A stretch of DNA of 64,000 bases from Nelumbo lutea (lineage: Eukaryota > Streptophyta > Magnoliopsida > Proteales > Nelumbonaceae): assembly GCA_022828595.1 (NCBI GenBank), contig JAKGHH010000002.1, positions 38,968,222 through 39,032,221 on the forward strand, read 5' to 3'. The stretch's first letter is position 1. Each line of letters starts with the position of its first letter. The position numbers and the translations under genes were made by a program. The notes below the pieces were generated by a model. That model was not told the origin of the DNA, did no database searches, and worked only from the letters and a program-made list of their open reading frames with translations. Shown one piece after another: positions 33,600-46,790 of this stretch.

Positions 33600-35400
33600 T
33601 CCACCATTAAATCACTTCGATACTAATCCGATGGCCCTAATCAATCCCTATCAACACCTTGACCACTAGATCCAACCCCACCATCAAATCTAGGACTCCC
33701 AAAATACCTATCTAGCAAATTTCAGCTCAAGATTCCTCCGTTTACCCCTTCATCAAGCAAAGATTCCATTATAACGCCTCTCATTAGCCTAAACACTCGG
33801 AACCTAGATTCCATTGATATCAAAACATCCAAACCAATCAGACCACACCATTAAACTCCAGATACATCAAAAGTAGATTTGTTCATGGATCGAGCCTAGC
33901 CCAACCATCGGACCTAGGTCTTGAATCCAAGCCTCACACTCATATAAAGCCCAAAAAGCCTGGGCTCAAGCCCAAGCCCAACTAGAAGTTTGAAAACACA
34001 TTTTTTTTTCTTTTTTTTTATTCAATAAAAAATTGTTTTATTTATATTAAAAACCTTCAAAACTAAAAAGTAATAAACATCTCACAATTACATGTATAAA
34101 AAAGAGAAGAAAATTAAAGAAAATATATTGTATATATATTTTTTATTACATAAAATATATTTTATTATTTAATGTATAGTATCAAGTCAGGCTCAGGCTT
34201 GGGCTGGGCATTTTTTAGAAAGCCAGAGCCCGGCCCGAAAAAAAGTCAGGTCCGGTGCTTTAAGCCCGAGTCCAAGCCCGCATGCCTAAAATTATGACCA
34301 ATCCCGACTTATAATGGGTCGGGTTACTCAGCCCATGAATATGTCTATTTTAACCCTAGATTCCCCCATTTGCCCTTCTATTAAACCAAGATTTCATTCT
34401 GAAACATCATGTTAACCCAAAATTCTTACGATCTTGACCCTTCAATACTAATCAGACATCACCATCAGATACCGAACACATCCAAATGCTCACCTATAAA
34501 ATTTCAGCTCAAAACACCCTTGTTTGCCCCTTGACCACACATAGATTCTGTTTCGATACTCTAAATTAACTGAATTGGGCCCTTTCCATATCTGCCCAAT
34601 CTGGGCCCAGTTGGGCCAATCCAACATTGCCAATCAACTTGGACTATCTGAAAAACCCACCATGTGAAATTTCAGTAAAAAATACCCCCGTTTATCCATC
34701 CATATAGAAAGATTTTGTTTCGACAGATCTCATTAGCCTGTATACACAAACCACTCTTTGCGGTCAGGGCCACCTTAACCCTTTGATATTTGACCCAAAA
34801 TCTGAACCATTGAACCAGAAACTTGCCTAACCCCTTTAAACACGATTTGACCCATTTTTTTGAAAATTACCAAAATGCCACTCGAATTCCCAAAAATTAC
34901 AAAACCTCCCCTAACCCCATTATAAAAGCTAGCCTAATCTTCTTTATTTAGGGGGGGGGGTCAACTATTCATCATCTTCCAAGCTTGGACGAGAATAGGG
35001 GTAGAAGTGGTGAACCTACTTTCATTTCTATCTCCAGTTGTTTCTCTTCTCTCTCCTTCTTTCTCTTTTGCTTTTTATCTTCAATCTACATTTTCCTAGA
35101 TCTTTGCTCATTGTTCGTCATTCTATTGACGAGAGAAGAGAAGAGGAGTTGTACTAGTGGGCAGTGGAAATACCCATCGCTTGTGGCTGTTTTTCTTCTT
35201 AATATCTGATATCCCTCTCTTTCTTTCTTATCCTTCCATCGCCCTTTGCTTCCCTCTCCCATCTGAGTCTTACCCAAGCTAGTTTAGCCAGTGCCTTGGG
35301 CTTTGGAGTCACTATTGAACAAAAATGATTTTCATATCATTCTCAGGGGTCCCATCACCTCCATTTCCTAATTTGATGGGTGGCGACTCCAAACCAACCT
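33600..35400 (+). repeat. Relic LTR of a gypsy (Tat/Ogre-like) retrotransposon
   Basis: A promoter-like TATAAAAGC (34921-34929) is followed by a CT-rich leader (35040-35075), and the segment ends just before TGGCGACTCC (35383-35392), the start of the tRNA-Arg type primer-binding site used by Ogre-like elements. Upstream are several diverged copies of a module 'AAATTTCAG-TCAAAA-ACCCCCGTTTRCCC...AAGATTCC/TTTTGTTTCGA' (33718, 34500, 34675). No gag follows, so this is an LTR fragment. It is interrupted by a MITE at 33874-34347. Confidence 0.45.
33874..34347. mobile_element. hAT-like MITE, TAGAC family, copy 1
   Basis: Left end TAGATTTGTTCATGGATCGA; right end reverse complement TAGACATATTCATGGGCTGA (about 15 of 20 agree). 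The interior has the 'CCCAAGCCCAACTAG', 'GGCTCAGGCTTGGGCTGGGC' and 'AAAGCCAGAGCCCGGCCCG' motifs in inverted relation around an AT-rich centre. The interrupted LTR sequence continues on both sides. Confidence 0.6.
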
Positions 35401-35803
35401 AGATGAGTCATTTCCCGATGTTCACATCGACCAACCCGACCTAACTCGACTTAAGTTGGTTGTGTTTTACTATTTTCCAGATAGCTATAGTCCAACAATT
35501 CTCTAACCCGACTAGGTCAAGTTAGTTTTGGTGTGGGCATTTGTAAACCAACATGACCCATAGATATATATTAATATTTTATATTTTAAATATAATTGTT
35601 AATACAGGAAAGTGGGAAAATTTCCATGTTTCTTTGTCTAAAGTATTTTATATTGTAAATTTATATTATTTATTTATTTTTAATAATAATGCTATCATTT
35701 TTAAGATTAAAATTTAATTTTCAAGTTTAAATCTTTTGAACCAATCGACCAAACTGATACAACCCGATTGGCAAATTTTTACTAATGGTTAGTCTGTTTT
35801 GAG

Positions 35804-36202
35804 TAGACCTTTACACGGGTAGGGTAGGGCTGAGCTTTTCCACTTTATAAACAGAAAATGACCAAGCCTAAACCTAAGCCCAACCTGACCATCAGGCCTA
35901 GACGTTGAGCCCAAGCTCAAAGCCTGATCTAGACAAATATTTTATATTATATTAGTTAAGTATTATTAATAATATATTATATACTATATAATATTCTATA
36001 TTTTATAATATATAATACTTTTTCACTACTAATTTTATTATTATATAATATATATTTTGTATTATTAATATATTATATTTTTTACTATATATATATAATA
36101 TTATTGGATTGAACTTGGGACAAACTTATTTGGGAAAGACCGATTTAGAATGGCTCAAGTCGAGCTAAACCCATTGGGCTATCTGACCCATGAACAAGTC
36201 TA
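35804..36202. mobile_element. hAT-like MITE, TAGAC family, copy 2
   Basis: It starts TAGACCTTTACACGGGTAGG and ends with the reverse complement of TAGACTTGTTCATGGGTCAG. The flanks GTTTTGAG (35796-35803) and GTTTTGGG (36203-36210) agree at 7 of 8 bases, an 8 bp target duplication. The interior resembles copy 1 (33874-34347): arms rich in AAGCCYAA, centre very AT-rich. Confidence 0.65.
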
Positions 36203-37929
36203 GTTTTGGGTGACAACTCCTCAACCCAACCAAGTCGGTTTGGTTGGCCAAACAGCCTTCAACCGAATCGGAATAACCAATGAACACTCCTAATTTCAGC
36301 TAACTTAATAGTCTAATATCTAATAAATAACAATAGCTTAATATTCAATAATTATTGAGAATTTATACAAAAAATACATAATTATTGAAAATAAATTTAT
36401 AGTTAAAATACAACAAATAACTAATAAATATACAATGAATACATTAATTATGAAAATACAATAAATACTAAAAATATATTAAATTAGTCAATAAGTAGTG
36501 CAATATCCAAGAATAGTTTAATCTCTAACAAATATTAATCAATAAATTATAAAAAAACAATAAATTCAATAAGTACAATAAATTAAATTAAAAAAGTTAA
36601 ATAATATTTTTTTATCTCCAATAATTATTGAATTTTTTTTGCTAAATAACAAAACAAAAATAGATTTATGTTAAAATTATATTTATCACAAATACAATAA
36701 ATAATTACTGAAAATATGTTAAAATTTAATTTTAGTATTTACAAATGTATAATAAATATACATAAATATTTTAAAATTATTATGAATAAATATATTTTTG
36801 AAAGTTTTTAAAAAATTTCCTTATTTAAACTATTTATAATTAATATTCAAAATAAGATTTAGTTATTTATTTTTTATATTTAACATATTTAAAAATTAGT
36901 TATTTACAATAGTATTTAGTTATTCAAATAATATAATTATTTATATTTTAAAATATTAACTAAATATTGAATTTAATAATTTATAAAATTGTAATTTATA
37001 CTATTATTATATAATTTTTTTACTACTTTTATGAAATATAAAATTATTATTAATTCAAGCATTTTGAAATATATTCTTATTACTTTTTCACTTGTAATGA
37101 AAATTTTCAATTTATTATGTAATTTCGTTATTTTAACATTTTAAAATTTAGTTATGTTAAATATTCCTTTATTTAAAATATTTAAATTTTATTTATTATA
37201 AAGTCATCAAGTAATATTCAATATTATGTTGTATAAGTATTTAGATATTTTAATATTTTTTTATTTAAAGTATTTACTTATTGAAATATTTAAATAATAT
37301 TTTTTTTTATTTTTATCTTTTTACCTTTTTAATATTGTTTAAATAATTTTTATTTAAATTTTTAAAATATTATTTATTTATTATTTTGAATAATCCATAA
37401 AAATATTATTTTTGTATTTTTAATAAATATTTTAAAGTTATTATATAATTTTATTATAATATTTAAATAATTCTTGAACTTTTAATTCAAACTTTCTTTA
37501 GATAGATATAGATGAGTTTGAATCTCCCCCCCATGAACTTCCACCCCAAACTTACTTTTGAGTTCAAACATACTTTTTGGGTGAAATGGGAGCTAACAAG
37601 ATGAGCTAACGGCTGTCCCATTAGCTCCATACGAGGCAGAAGGCCCGCTTGTAGAGGACACATGGCATCTTATGATGCCATAGGACGCTTTTGGGGTGCA
37701 AGTTCGTGGAGGGCATATTCGAGATAATTTAGGAAAGAAACTCTCTACTTAATTAGAGATAATTTTAGAGATAAATAAAAATTAGAGATAATTTAGGAGA
37801 ATGTGGAAGATAGTGGTGCCAAGTGGCTTAATGGGTGGGCTGGGTAGGGAGGAGGAGGAAAGAGAGAGAATGAATGAGACAACTAGAAAGGGGATATGGA
37901 GAAAGGAGAGAGGTTTAAGGAAAGAAGAG
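36203..37929. other. Very AT-rich intergenic DNA
   Basis: From 36300 to 37500 the sequence is almost only A and T with TTATTTAAATATTT-like words. No gene, tandem period or terminal repeat is evident. From 37520 composition returns to normal; the segment 37730-37800 repeats 'TTAGAGATAATTT' three times. Confidence 0.5.
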
Positions 37930-37996
37930 AGAGGGGGAACGGGAGAAGGAGAGGGCTGCTGATGTGGAGCGTAATCGCTTTATAATATAGTATAGA
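37930..37996 (-). mobile_element. Possible Helitron 5' terminus
   Basis: On the minus strand the sequence from 37996 reads TCTATACTATATTATAAAGC followed by GATTACGCTCC. TC at the very end, an AT-rich TCTATACTA-type start and a host T directly outside (37997) are the usual 5' end of plant Helitrons. A fitting 3' end (A|CTAG with a hairpin upstream) may be at 32777, giving a 5.2 kb element, but intervening nested elements make this uncertain. No Rep/helicase is seen. Confidence 0.4.
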
Positions 37997-37997
37997 T

Positions 37998-40900
37998 ATG
38001 TATACATGTTTGTATACATATATAAATATTTGTATGCATATGTATATATAAATATATATACACACATAAATACACGCATACAAATCAGAATTTATCAACT
38101 ATAAAGAAACCATTAGAATTTGCACAAGTAGAATTAATCCAATCATAATATATCAACAATAAGAAAACTATTATCATTTTCATGCACAAATAAAACAAAA
38201 TATATTTTGTGAAATCACATGTCAAACACAACTTTAATAAAGAGAATCCCCTCCTCCCATTTTCTGTATTTAAATTTGTCATTTATTTATTTTACTTATG
38301 AAGTTCTCTTTACTACTTTTAAGCTCACTAGATTAATCATTTATTTATTTTACATATTTTCTATCGTATCCCAAATTAACAATTGTTTAATACTTTTTAT
38401 TATTTGATTATTTGATTATTATTACATTTTTACTTTTTATTTTATTACTCTCTTTGACAATATATATATATACCAAAATATATAAATATAGTATATAATA
38501 TGTCATATTACATTGGCCATTTATTTTTTTCTAGCATATATCATATTACCAAAATTTCAATAACTTTTTATTATTTTAGTATTTTTTACCTTTTCACTTT
38601 TTTATATTGGTTATTTTTACAATATAATCTCTACATATAAGTATGTTATATGTATTCATTCAAGCAAGCATACATACACATACATTCATAATATAATTAA
38701 ATAATATAAAATATAGTATATATTATATCATATTACATCATCCCATTTGTTTAAATATTTGTTCTTTGAACCCAAATAGATTGGTTTAAATAATGCACTC
38801 AAATATTATTGAACAATTAATAGTAAAATTAATTAATATTAATAATATCCATTGCTAATTAGTAATTAGGGCTGATAAGAATACAAAAACACATTTAATA
38901 ATGTTATTCATATAGGCATATTTAATGTTAACTATTTAAATAAATGAAGAAAATTAATTTAGTGTTATTTAATTAGTTAATTTAACTTAACTAATTAACT
39001 ATGGTAAATCAATTAATTTGTTAATTTAGTTAATACTTAAATTATATTAATTACTCAAATTTTAAAACAAATAATTGTACAATTACAAATAATAACTTTA
39101 AAATAATTAATAAAATCTTAACAAATACATTTAACTAAGACATTTTAACAAGTGTATACTATTAGAGGGGTTAAGGGAATTGGGAGAGAGATGGGAGGAA
39201 GCGACTGAATTCTTGGAGAGAGATTGAGAGAAGAAAAAATGTTTTAAAATATTAGTTATCTTTTGTTCCATGAATTTCAATTGAGATGTTAAAGAAGTGT
39301 AGATGAAAAGGCCTAGCTTGGTCCAAAAATTCTAGGCTTGGTCCTAAAATTTTTCTTTACACTTGGTCTGGGCCTGGCCCTACAAACTTTTAGCCCAAGC
39401 TTTGGTCCAATACTGTAGCCCAACCTGAGGTCACATTAGATTCACAAATTTCCAATTCAATGTATATAATTTTAGATCTGTCTCCAAATTAATTCGTGAT
39501 TAGGTGGAACTGGCTCCAGCCCGATAAGAATGGAGACAATATATCATGAACCAAAAACTGAACTAACCCAATCAGTTTGAGCCCATCAGGTTCAACCCGA
39601 CCATTGATTAGGGATGTAGATGGACCGGATTTGAATAAGGGGTATATCCGAATCCGATCTAACACTATTAATTGTAGATCCAATCCGAAGATCTGATCGG
39701 ATATGATAAAAACATGGGTTTGAATTTTAATTTATTGAGGAAGTCGGATTTTTAGATATGATTCAATCCGATCTAATTTTTTAAATTAATAAATTATTAA
39801 AATAAAATTAAAATATAACAATTTAAATAAAGAAAAACAAAAACTACAAGTATCTTTTCAACTATTTCCATCATATATACATGTTTTCTTATAAAAGAAT
39901 AATATAACAAATTTACAAAAATGCAATACAAATAATATATTTATATTTTGTGATTGGGTGGAACATGCTCCGACCCAATAAGAATCGGGTTAATATATTA
40001 GGAACCGAATCCGAATTGACCCAATTGGTTTAGGTCCATCCCGAACCATTGACAGCCCTAGAGAAAAAGAGGCAATAAATGAAAAGTATAAAGAGAGTAA
40101 TAATAATGTTGTGGCAATATTGTAATTACATGTTGATGGCACTCTTCTAATTACATGACAACTTTACGTCATATGCATAACTAAAAAATAGACAATAATT
40201 TTTTTCAGTGGAACTTTTTTAATTAATAGGAAATTTAAAGAGATAAATAATGACATTTTTGTAATTAGAAAAAATTAAAGGAAAAAAAATAATGAAATTT
40301 TTATAATTAGCAAATGCTCCTGAATATCACACATTGGTTTTGCACGAGAGTTAATGGTTTATTTGGTTGCTGAAAAATATTGGGATGAGAAAGTAAAATT
40401 TTATTTTCTCATTTTTTGTCACTATGTTTGTTTGTTGAGACCCACTATCCTATAGAATCTGCTTTCAGCATTTGAGCCCATTTGGACAAATATATTCATT
40501 CTCCAACTACGCATCACAACCCCATTTATGGGTGACATGGCAAAGTACTATTTGAACCTTGACATGTGGCATGCTAAGATGGCAATATTAAAAACAACAT
40601 GGGCATTGAAAATATAACATACTCGTAGTATTTAGTTAGCAAAAGTAGCTCTCTCTCTCTCATAAACTATCTTAATCCAAACCATCCAATGTGTTGTTTC
40701 ATTTTTCAAGGCTTGAAATTGAATAGCCTCAAGGATAGTTGTGCATTTTTCAAGGCTTGAAATTGAATAGCCTCAATGACCTAGGAGAAGGTAAGGTTTC
40801 ACTAAACTACACCATGGGTAGATAAGCAGGAAAATACTGATTGCAGTATGAGAGCTAGCAGCTATCCTATGCTGAAAAGTGCCAAGGTATTAGTTTGTAA

Positions 40901-41799
40901 CCACTCCACCACACTCAGCACCCTGGATATAGGAATCAGCATTAGGTAATGGCCCTGAGCTAAGGCTGCACTTAATTTGACATAATTGATCCATGCAGAG
41001 GCTGCAAAATCAATATTGCAAAAGAACAAAGAATCCCTCAACCCTTTGGCACCCGGGTCAACAAGTCAGCAAGGTTATTAGCAAAATTAGAAAATTGGAA
41101 TCAAGGAGAACAATATCTCCTATAAGCCAAGACTCTAGTCTTAAATTTCAATTCCAGAGATATTCCAAGGATAAGCAGAAAGTGAATTGATCTATTGAAC
41201 CCCAATCTGGTATCATGTGTTGTGCAAAATGTATTTGTTAGCTGGCCCATATGTGATCTATTGAACAACTTACCTATTAAGAATCAGAGGTTGAGAACCT
41301 CAATAGTTGTATTTTAACAAACCAATCTTCGAGATTTGCATTAACAAGATAAGAATCATTTGAAACAATAGAAATCATTTGCAAGAGATTCATCCTTTGT
41401 TTCACTTGCACCAACAGAAACAAATAAATATAGAGACATGCTCAAGTTACATGCATTAAAAGATAAGAATCAAAAGAAAAAAAAAAAAAAAAAAAACTGT
41501 TGTAATATTCGGTGGGAAAAAATGTCTCACAAATTTGGGAAAAAATCTCTCATAAGCTTAAAACCCAACATAATACAATGTTATTATACCAAACACTTTA
41601 TAAGGAAGGATAAAATTATTATTTTTAACTAATCTCACCTGTTCAGGGATTGGCTAAACAAACAAACAAAATCTCTTCGATCATAACCAGTTCAAGGGCT
41701 TCCAGTTCAAATATAAGCTATATATGGGTAGAGAACTGAAAATATCAGCCAGTCTACCTCCGTAATGCCATAATGCTGTCTTCACTCAACAAAGAAAAC
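37998..41799. other. Intergenic, AT-rich, no gene seen
   Basis: AT-rich DNA with TATATGTATACA-type low complexity at 37985-38085. A direct repeat pair is at 39497 and 39950. Segment 40357-40520 resembles part of the TTTGGTTGC element at 8149. A local direct repeat of 'TGCATTTTTCAAGGCTTGAA' type lies at about 40705 and 40742. A poly(A) run is at 41469-41493. Confidence 0.5.
39497..40052. repeat. Direct repeat pair, about 105-110 bp, 453 apart
   Basis: 'GTGATTAGGTGGAACTGGCT...CGACCATTGA' at 39497-39607 recurs as 'GTGATTGGGTGGAACATGCT...GAACCATTGA' at 39950-40052. The intervening 340 bases hold a different repeat with 'GGATCTG...TATCCGAATCCGAT' words. It may be a duplication made around an insertion or two nested relatives. 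Confidence 0.5.
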
Positions 41800-42132
41800 T
41801 TATTTCTTAACAGTTGTCACATGTTTTAGAAGCATGTCCGTAACATCATTGGATACCCTTCCAGCCTCTGATTTCAAGTACTGAATCTTACCGTCAGTCT
41901 CTTGTTGTAGGCGTTTAACATTAGCACCAGAATCTCCACTGGACTCTGCAACTTTTTTCTGAAATTCAGCCTCCATTTCATCACGGTATGCAGCAATCTC
42001 CCTATTGGCCTCTTCTTTTGCTTGTTTAAGCCTGGACGTTTTTGCATTTTTGGCATCATTTACAATATTTAGGGCTTCTTGTTCTGCAGCTAGCAAGAGC
42101 TGAATGCCACCGTGACTCCTGTTGGGATTCAT
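41800..42132 (-). CDS. VHA-G: V-type H+-ATPase subunit G
   Basis: This 110-residue protein is the G subunit of the vacuolar proton pump. With subunit E it forms the peripheral stalks that hold the catalytic V1 head to the membrane sector, so it acts on the cytosolic side of tonoplast and other endomembranes. The whole chain reads as family: [20 protein letters not shown] at the N-terminus, [13 protein letters not shown] (36-48), the invariant [15 protein letters not shown] (66-80) and a C-terminal [11 protein letters not shown]. It is predicted to be mostly helix/coiled coil. ATG at 42132 is preferred over an in-frame ATG four codons earlier (42144), because plant G subunits begin with M-x-x-N-R-G/S. 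Length equals the usual 110. The coding region has no intron and no defect. A CT-rich leader-like sequence lies upstream (42180-42215). It could be the functional gene or an intact retrocopy. Confidence 0.93.
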   Translation of the reverse strand: MNPNRSHGGIQLLLAAEQEALNIVNDAKNAKTSRLKQAKEEANREIAAYRDEMEAEFQKKVAESSGDSGANVKRLQQETDGKIQYLKSEAGRVSNDVTDMLLKHVTTVKK

Positions 42133-42772
42133 CCTTCCCCACAAACACTACTGCAATTAATTCTTTAGAAGAGGCGTCGACGGTGATTAAATGGAAGAAG
42201 AGGAAGACAGAGAGAGGTGCTGGGTGTTCTTATTAGTTTGGCTTTGGCAACGTTAAGAATTAAGCATGGGTGCTCACTAAAACCACCAAAGTTATTCAAT
42301 TCTAGGGAACTAACCATACGTCTATACCCGCGCTTTGCGGTGCAGTTTAGTTGTTGCAGACCAATGAGACACTGGTGCCTAGGAATCCGATACCGGCCCT
42401 ACATCTATCAGACTACCAATTCTAACCCATGAGACATGAGTTGTTTTAGCTAAACACGTTGAACAAGGCCACTAAAAGAACCTTCATTGAAAAATCCACG
42501 TAAGTGGTTGTAAAATAATTGAAGAAGGATAAAATTATATAAAATAAGTCTACATTATAACATATTTACTTAAATTATGTAGAGGTAATAATAATTTGTA
42601 TGGCAAAAAAAGTATATCAAATATAAAGTCAAATATATTTGTTAAGAATATCAAATTTTTAAGGAAAAAAAAAAACTAGCGGGTGTGCCCTTGCGTTGCA
42701 GAAAAATGTGTCATATTTAATTTTAAACATAAGTAATTGTGTGAAACCTCACAACCAAAGTGCATTACAACT

Positions 42773-42808
<36 letters not shown>

Positions 42809-44078
42809 TAGATAAGTTATTATTAACATAAATTAGATAATAATTTATTTTATGATTTTTAAAAGTTTAAGTAATTATTATTTAGCTTTTGTTATTATTA
42901 AATAACTGTTGTCATTATCTAAATAGTTACTATAATTTTAGTAATTAAGTAACTAATTTTGAACAATTAATTAGTTTGTTTATTCAAATTAAAACAATTA
43001 ATCCAAATTAAATAATTTAATTTTGTGATTTTAATTATGAAGCCATTATTTTTCTATTATTTTATTAATAAGTAATTATTATTTTAATTATAAAATCAAA
43101 ATCTTTTCGATGAAATCCTGCATAAAATGAATTGTAGCGAAGACTTAAGATGAAATCCTGCCTACGGGTTGAGCGAAGGGTTTATGGGTTTTAACTAATC
43201 CGGACTATAGGAAACCAGCCCATATCCAGTATCAATTTTTAATTTCAAGGCCGTAAATATTGTGACCTATTCACACAAACTCAAGTATAGTTTTTAAATA
43301 ATATTTGATTAAAAATATGTTTTTTTTTCTCTACATCTTATTCTTCCTAATAGCATCATCTAAGTAAACTTTAAATAAATTATAGTATGTTGTAAGAAAA
43401 AATTAAAAAAAAAAGTTCAGAATTAAAAATTAAAACATAACCAACCAACGTCATATCTTCAAATTTTCGTTCTAGTGGTATAAATCAGTAACTTGCTTCG
43501 TGATACAATTGAATTTATTTTTCTTTTCCCTTTCTTGACACATGTGTCTCTGGTTTTTTATTGTGTGTGGTTGGTTCTTGATACAATTGAATATATCGTA
43601 GGTGATGGAAATGCTAAAGAGAATTTCAATGGATAGAAGCTGATTAGATTTTTACTTTCAAAAAAAATTAGAGAAGGTATAGTAAAATTATACTTAGTGA
43701 GGAAGGAACTTGGAGTGGAGTGTCGAGGCACTATGTCATTTAAGAGAGAGAAGCTTCACTAATCAGAAGAGTGGACAGAAAGTGACAGAGGCTTTGCGCA
43801 TACAATAAGAGGCAAGTGAGGGTGTGATTTGAATTACGATGTCAAACTTATAGAGGAATTTTAAAGCTCAGCCTGGCCCGATTTATATATTTAAAAAAAA
43901 TCAAATTTTCACTTTTCCAAATTAACTTAAAGACTAACAAATTTTTCCAAATTAGCTTAAAAGCTATTATAATTTTAGCTTAAAAAGGTATTCAATATAT
44001 TTATATGCAAATTGAATGGTACCATTCATCATCTAACATTTTACAAAGCTAACTGCCACTGGACAAAGTTCATTGTTT
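42133..44078. other. Intergenic, no gene seen
   Basis: The first 100 bases are the probable leader/promoter of the V-ATPase G gene. CTAGCGGGTGTGCCCTTGCG at 42676-42695 resembles a reverse-complemented Helitron 3' end. The rest is AT-rich, with a short direct repeat 'GATGAAATCCTGC' at 43108 and 43150. Confidence 0.45.
42776..42806. repeat. (TAA)n microsatellite
   Basis: About ten TAA units. Confidence 0.9.
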
Positions 44079-44354
44079 TTTTTTTTTTGAACATATAATA
44101 TCAAAATATCATTAACGAGAAACAAAGTCTACATACAACAGAGATGAAATAGCTAGAGGAGGGTTTGTTATCCAACCTACATATTGAGCACTATTAAAAG
44201 CTAATTTGGATAATAAATCTGCAACAGAATTTGCAGCCCTTCTAATGATAAAAAACTTTACATCAACAAAACGAGTCATCTTAAACTTTACATCATTGTT
44301 CAATTTAATACACTTGTTCAAGACTTCAAGCGTATTGTAATTGAACAAATACAA
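44079..44354 (-). pseudogene. LINE 3' end: RNase H-like C-terminus with poly(A) tail
   Basis: An 80-codon minus-strand frame (44354-44112) contains RRAANSVADLLSKLAF followed by WITNPPLAISSLLYVD, the typical end of the RNase H-like domain (RVT_3) of plant LINE and LINE-derived proteins ('R.AN..AD.LAK....W...PP.....L..D'). About 20 bases beyond the stop a pure A run appears on the minus strand (T run at 44078-44090 on the plus strand). It is a strongly 5'-truncated LINE copy. It could also be a captured RVT_3 gene fragment, but the tail favours LINE. Confidence 0.65.
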
Positions 44355-46790
44355 AAATATTCATCATAAAATAAACGGTTCTAATATCCAAAAAGTTACA
44401 AATTTTTTAAGACCCTTCCACTTCATTCCTTAAAATGCATCTCAAGATAAATATATTTATAAACAGGTATCAACTTGAGCTCCCCATTGGGACCCTTGCC
44501 CACGTTAAACTTTTCAATGCGAAGATATACTTTAGGTTTTGGTGGCAATCTTCCCACCTTTCTTGGAGGCAATGTTGCATTCAAATCCTCCTCGGAGTCA
44601 TCATCCGAATCCTATTGTTGCTGCTTCTGAGGTCTTAAAGCCTCTTGTATGAAGGCAGAAACACTAGGATATCGGGTCGATAGAAACCACACCGCCAGTA
44701 ATAAAAGAAGGCCAATAAATTAGCCAACAAGAAACGCAAGAGATGCCATCTGAAAAAGGACATTAGAGGTAAAGATTTTATAAGTATTATAATAATCAGA
44801 TTTATTATTTAAAAAGTTTTAAAACTTTTAAAATATAGAGTTTTTATAGATTCTTCCACCTCATAAATTTTTCTAAGTTTATACAGTTAAAAATAATGAC
44901 AGTTGGGGAAATTTATCACAATACAAAATTGTACTATAGAATATGTGGAGATTTAAGATAATGCATTTAAAAAATCAATAAAAATTTGTGAAAATTATCT
45001 ATGTATATAAAAGATATATGTATCAATGTATCCATATCTCGATGCACCATTTTAGATATGATATGTCTAATACAAGGTGTGTCGTATATATATTTTAATC
45101 ATTGTAATTGATAAAACTCAAACACTTTATATTAAGTACTTAGTAATATTTAACATAGCACATGAACAATGCATAAAGTTAGTAGGTTTGGGATCATGTC
45201 AAAATTTTGTTGACTCATTTAATATGATTAATAAATATGGTGTAACATATAAAAAATAGGTAAATTACCTAATAACTTAAACTTTTAAGTTAAAAGTGAT
45301 GTTCAACTCTTATGTGTAAGTCTTACATAAATGTGTTATTTTTGATTTTTTACAAATTTATATAAAACTGACACACTACCTATTAGATTAAAAGTGGGTA
45401 TTCAACTCTTACGTTTACAATTCATAACAATTATACACTGTAATATTGTATACATATTTATTAATTTTTCATTTACATTACAAAACAATATTTCATCGGA
45501 ATGTATTTTTTATATTGATATATCTTTATTACATCTTTGTATAAAATATTATTATTTTATACATTACATTACACTTATAAATGATGAGACAATACATTCA
45601 TAAAATTGTATTAATCAACCCAAAATACAAAATAATACAACGCTACCATATGACATATCCTAATTATTAAATAAAATCATTTTATGACATTATCTAAAAT
45701 ACTTTTATATTACTCTATTATTTTTGCAAGAAACACCACTATGTTAATTGTGTAAAGATATTTTTAGTAATTTCTTATTCGATTAAACTGATTAAAGAAA
45801 AAGTCGATATAACTTTTTAAACATAATTATACAATATTTTTACTTTTAGATCCCATTTATTATAAATAAGTAATAATTTCTTAAAAAGCTCTTAATATTT
45901 TATAATGATAATGCATTTTATTACCATTTACCACATAATTTAACCAATTTTCTCCTTCATTGGTAAAATAATTTATCCACTTGAGAGATGAGCAACATTT
46001 TCGTAAATTATTAAAGACTTGTAAGAAAATTACTTTACTGTAAAATCTATACTTATTTAAAAGTTAATGTAGGTAAATTGGTCAATTTTTCTATTAGCAA
46101 TTTTTTATTTAAACTTAATATTAAATGAATAGGGCCTTAGAAAAAATAACATTTTGATATGCTTTGCTTTTAAGATGTTTATCTTATGTTGCATTAAATA
46201 AATTATTTATTTCAAATTAAAATAAATACAAAGTAACAATTATGTATACTCACATACTTTCTTGATTTTCAAGGTAAAAATATTTTATTCGTAGTGGACA
46301 CAGTATCAAACATCACTTTAATCATTTTAAGGTTTAATTTTTAGACACTTACACCTATTTAAAAAAAAAAACTTATACCAATCCAAAATGTATAAAATTA
46401 TTTTTACTTTAATAGTTGATTTTATAATTTTTTTTATGAGCTATTTTCAGAACAAATCATTTTTTAATGACCTTTTTATACTCTTAAAATTTTATTTTAT
46501 AAGAAATTTGGGTTTTTAATGACCTTTCTATATGGGGCCCTATTTATAATATTTTCTCTTTAACTAATGTACTTTCATAAATCTACTATCTTATAGTAAA
46601 ATTGATTTGATACTAATGTAATGGATTTTTTGCTCTTACAACTCTCGAGCTTTGTAAAAAAACCACGTTTGCCATTTTATTATTTGATAGGCTAATTTAG
46701 ACATCTCACTAAGTTGAAAAGGACATCCATCGTTTGTTCAAAAAATGTACAATGTTGTGACACCGTTCATAGTCCGTTTAATAATGAATA
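44355..46790. other. AT-rich intergenic, no gene seen
   Basis: No coding frame matches a known family. Segment 45000-45070 has the 'ATGTATCAATGTATCCATATCTCGATGCACC' flavour of the CAAGGTTC hAT family. Several foldback-like AT-rich stretches with TACATTACA / TGTAATGTA words (45420-45640) are present. Confidence 0.5.
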
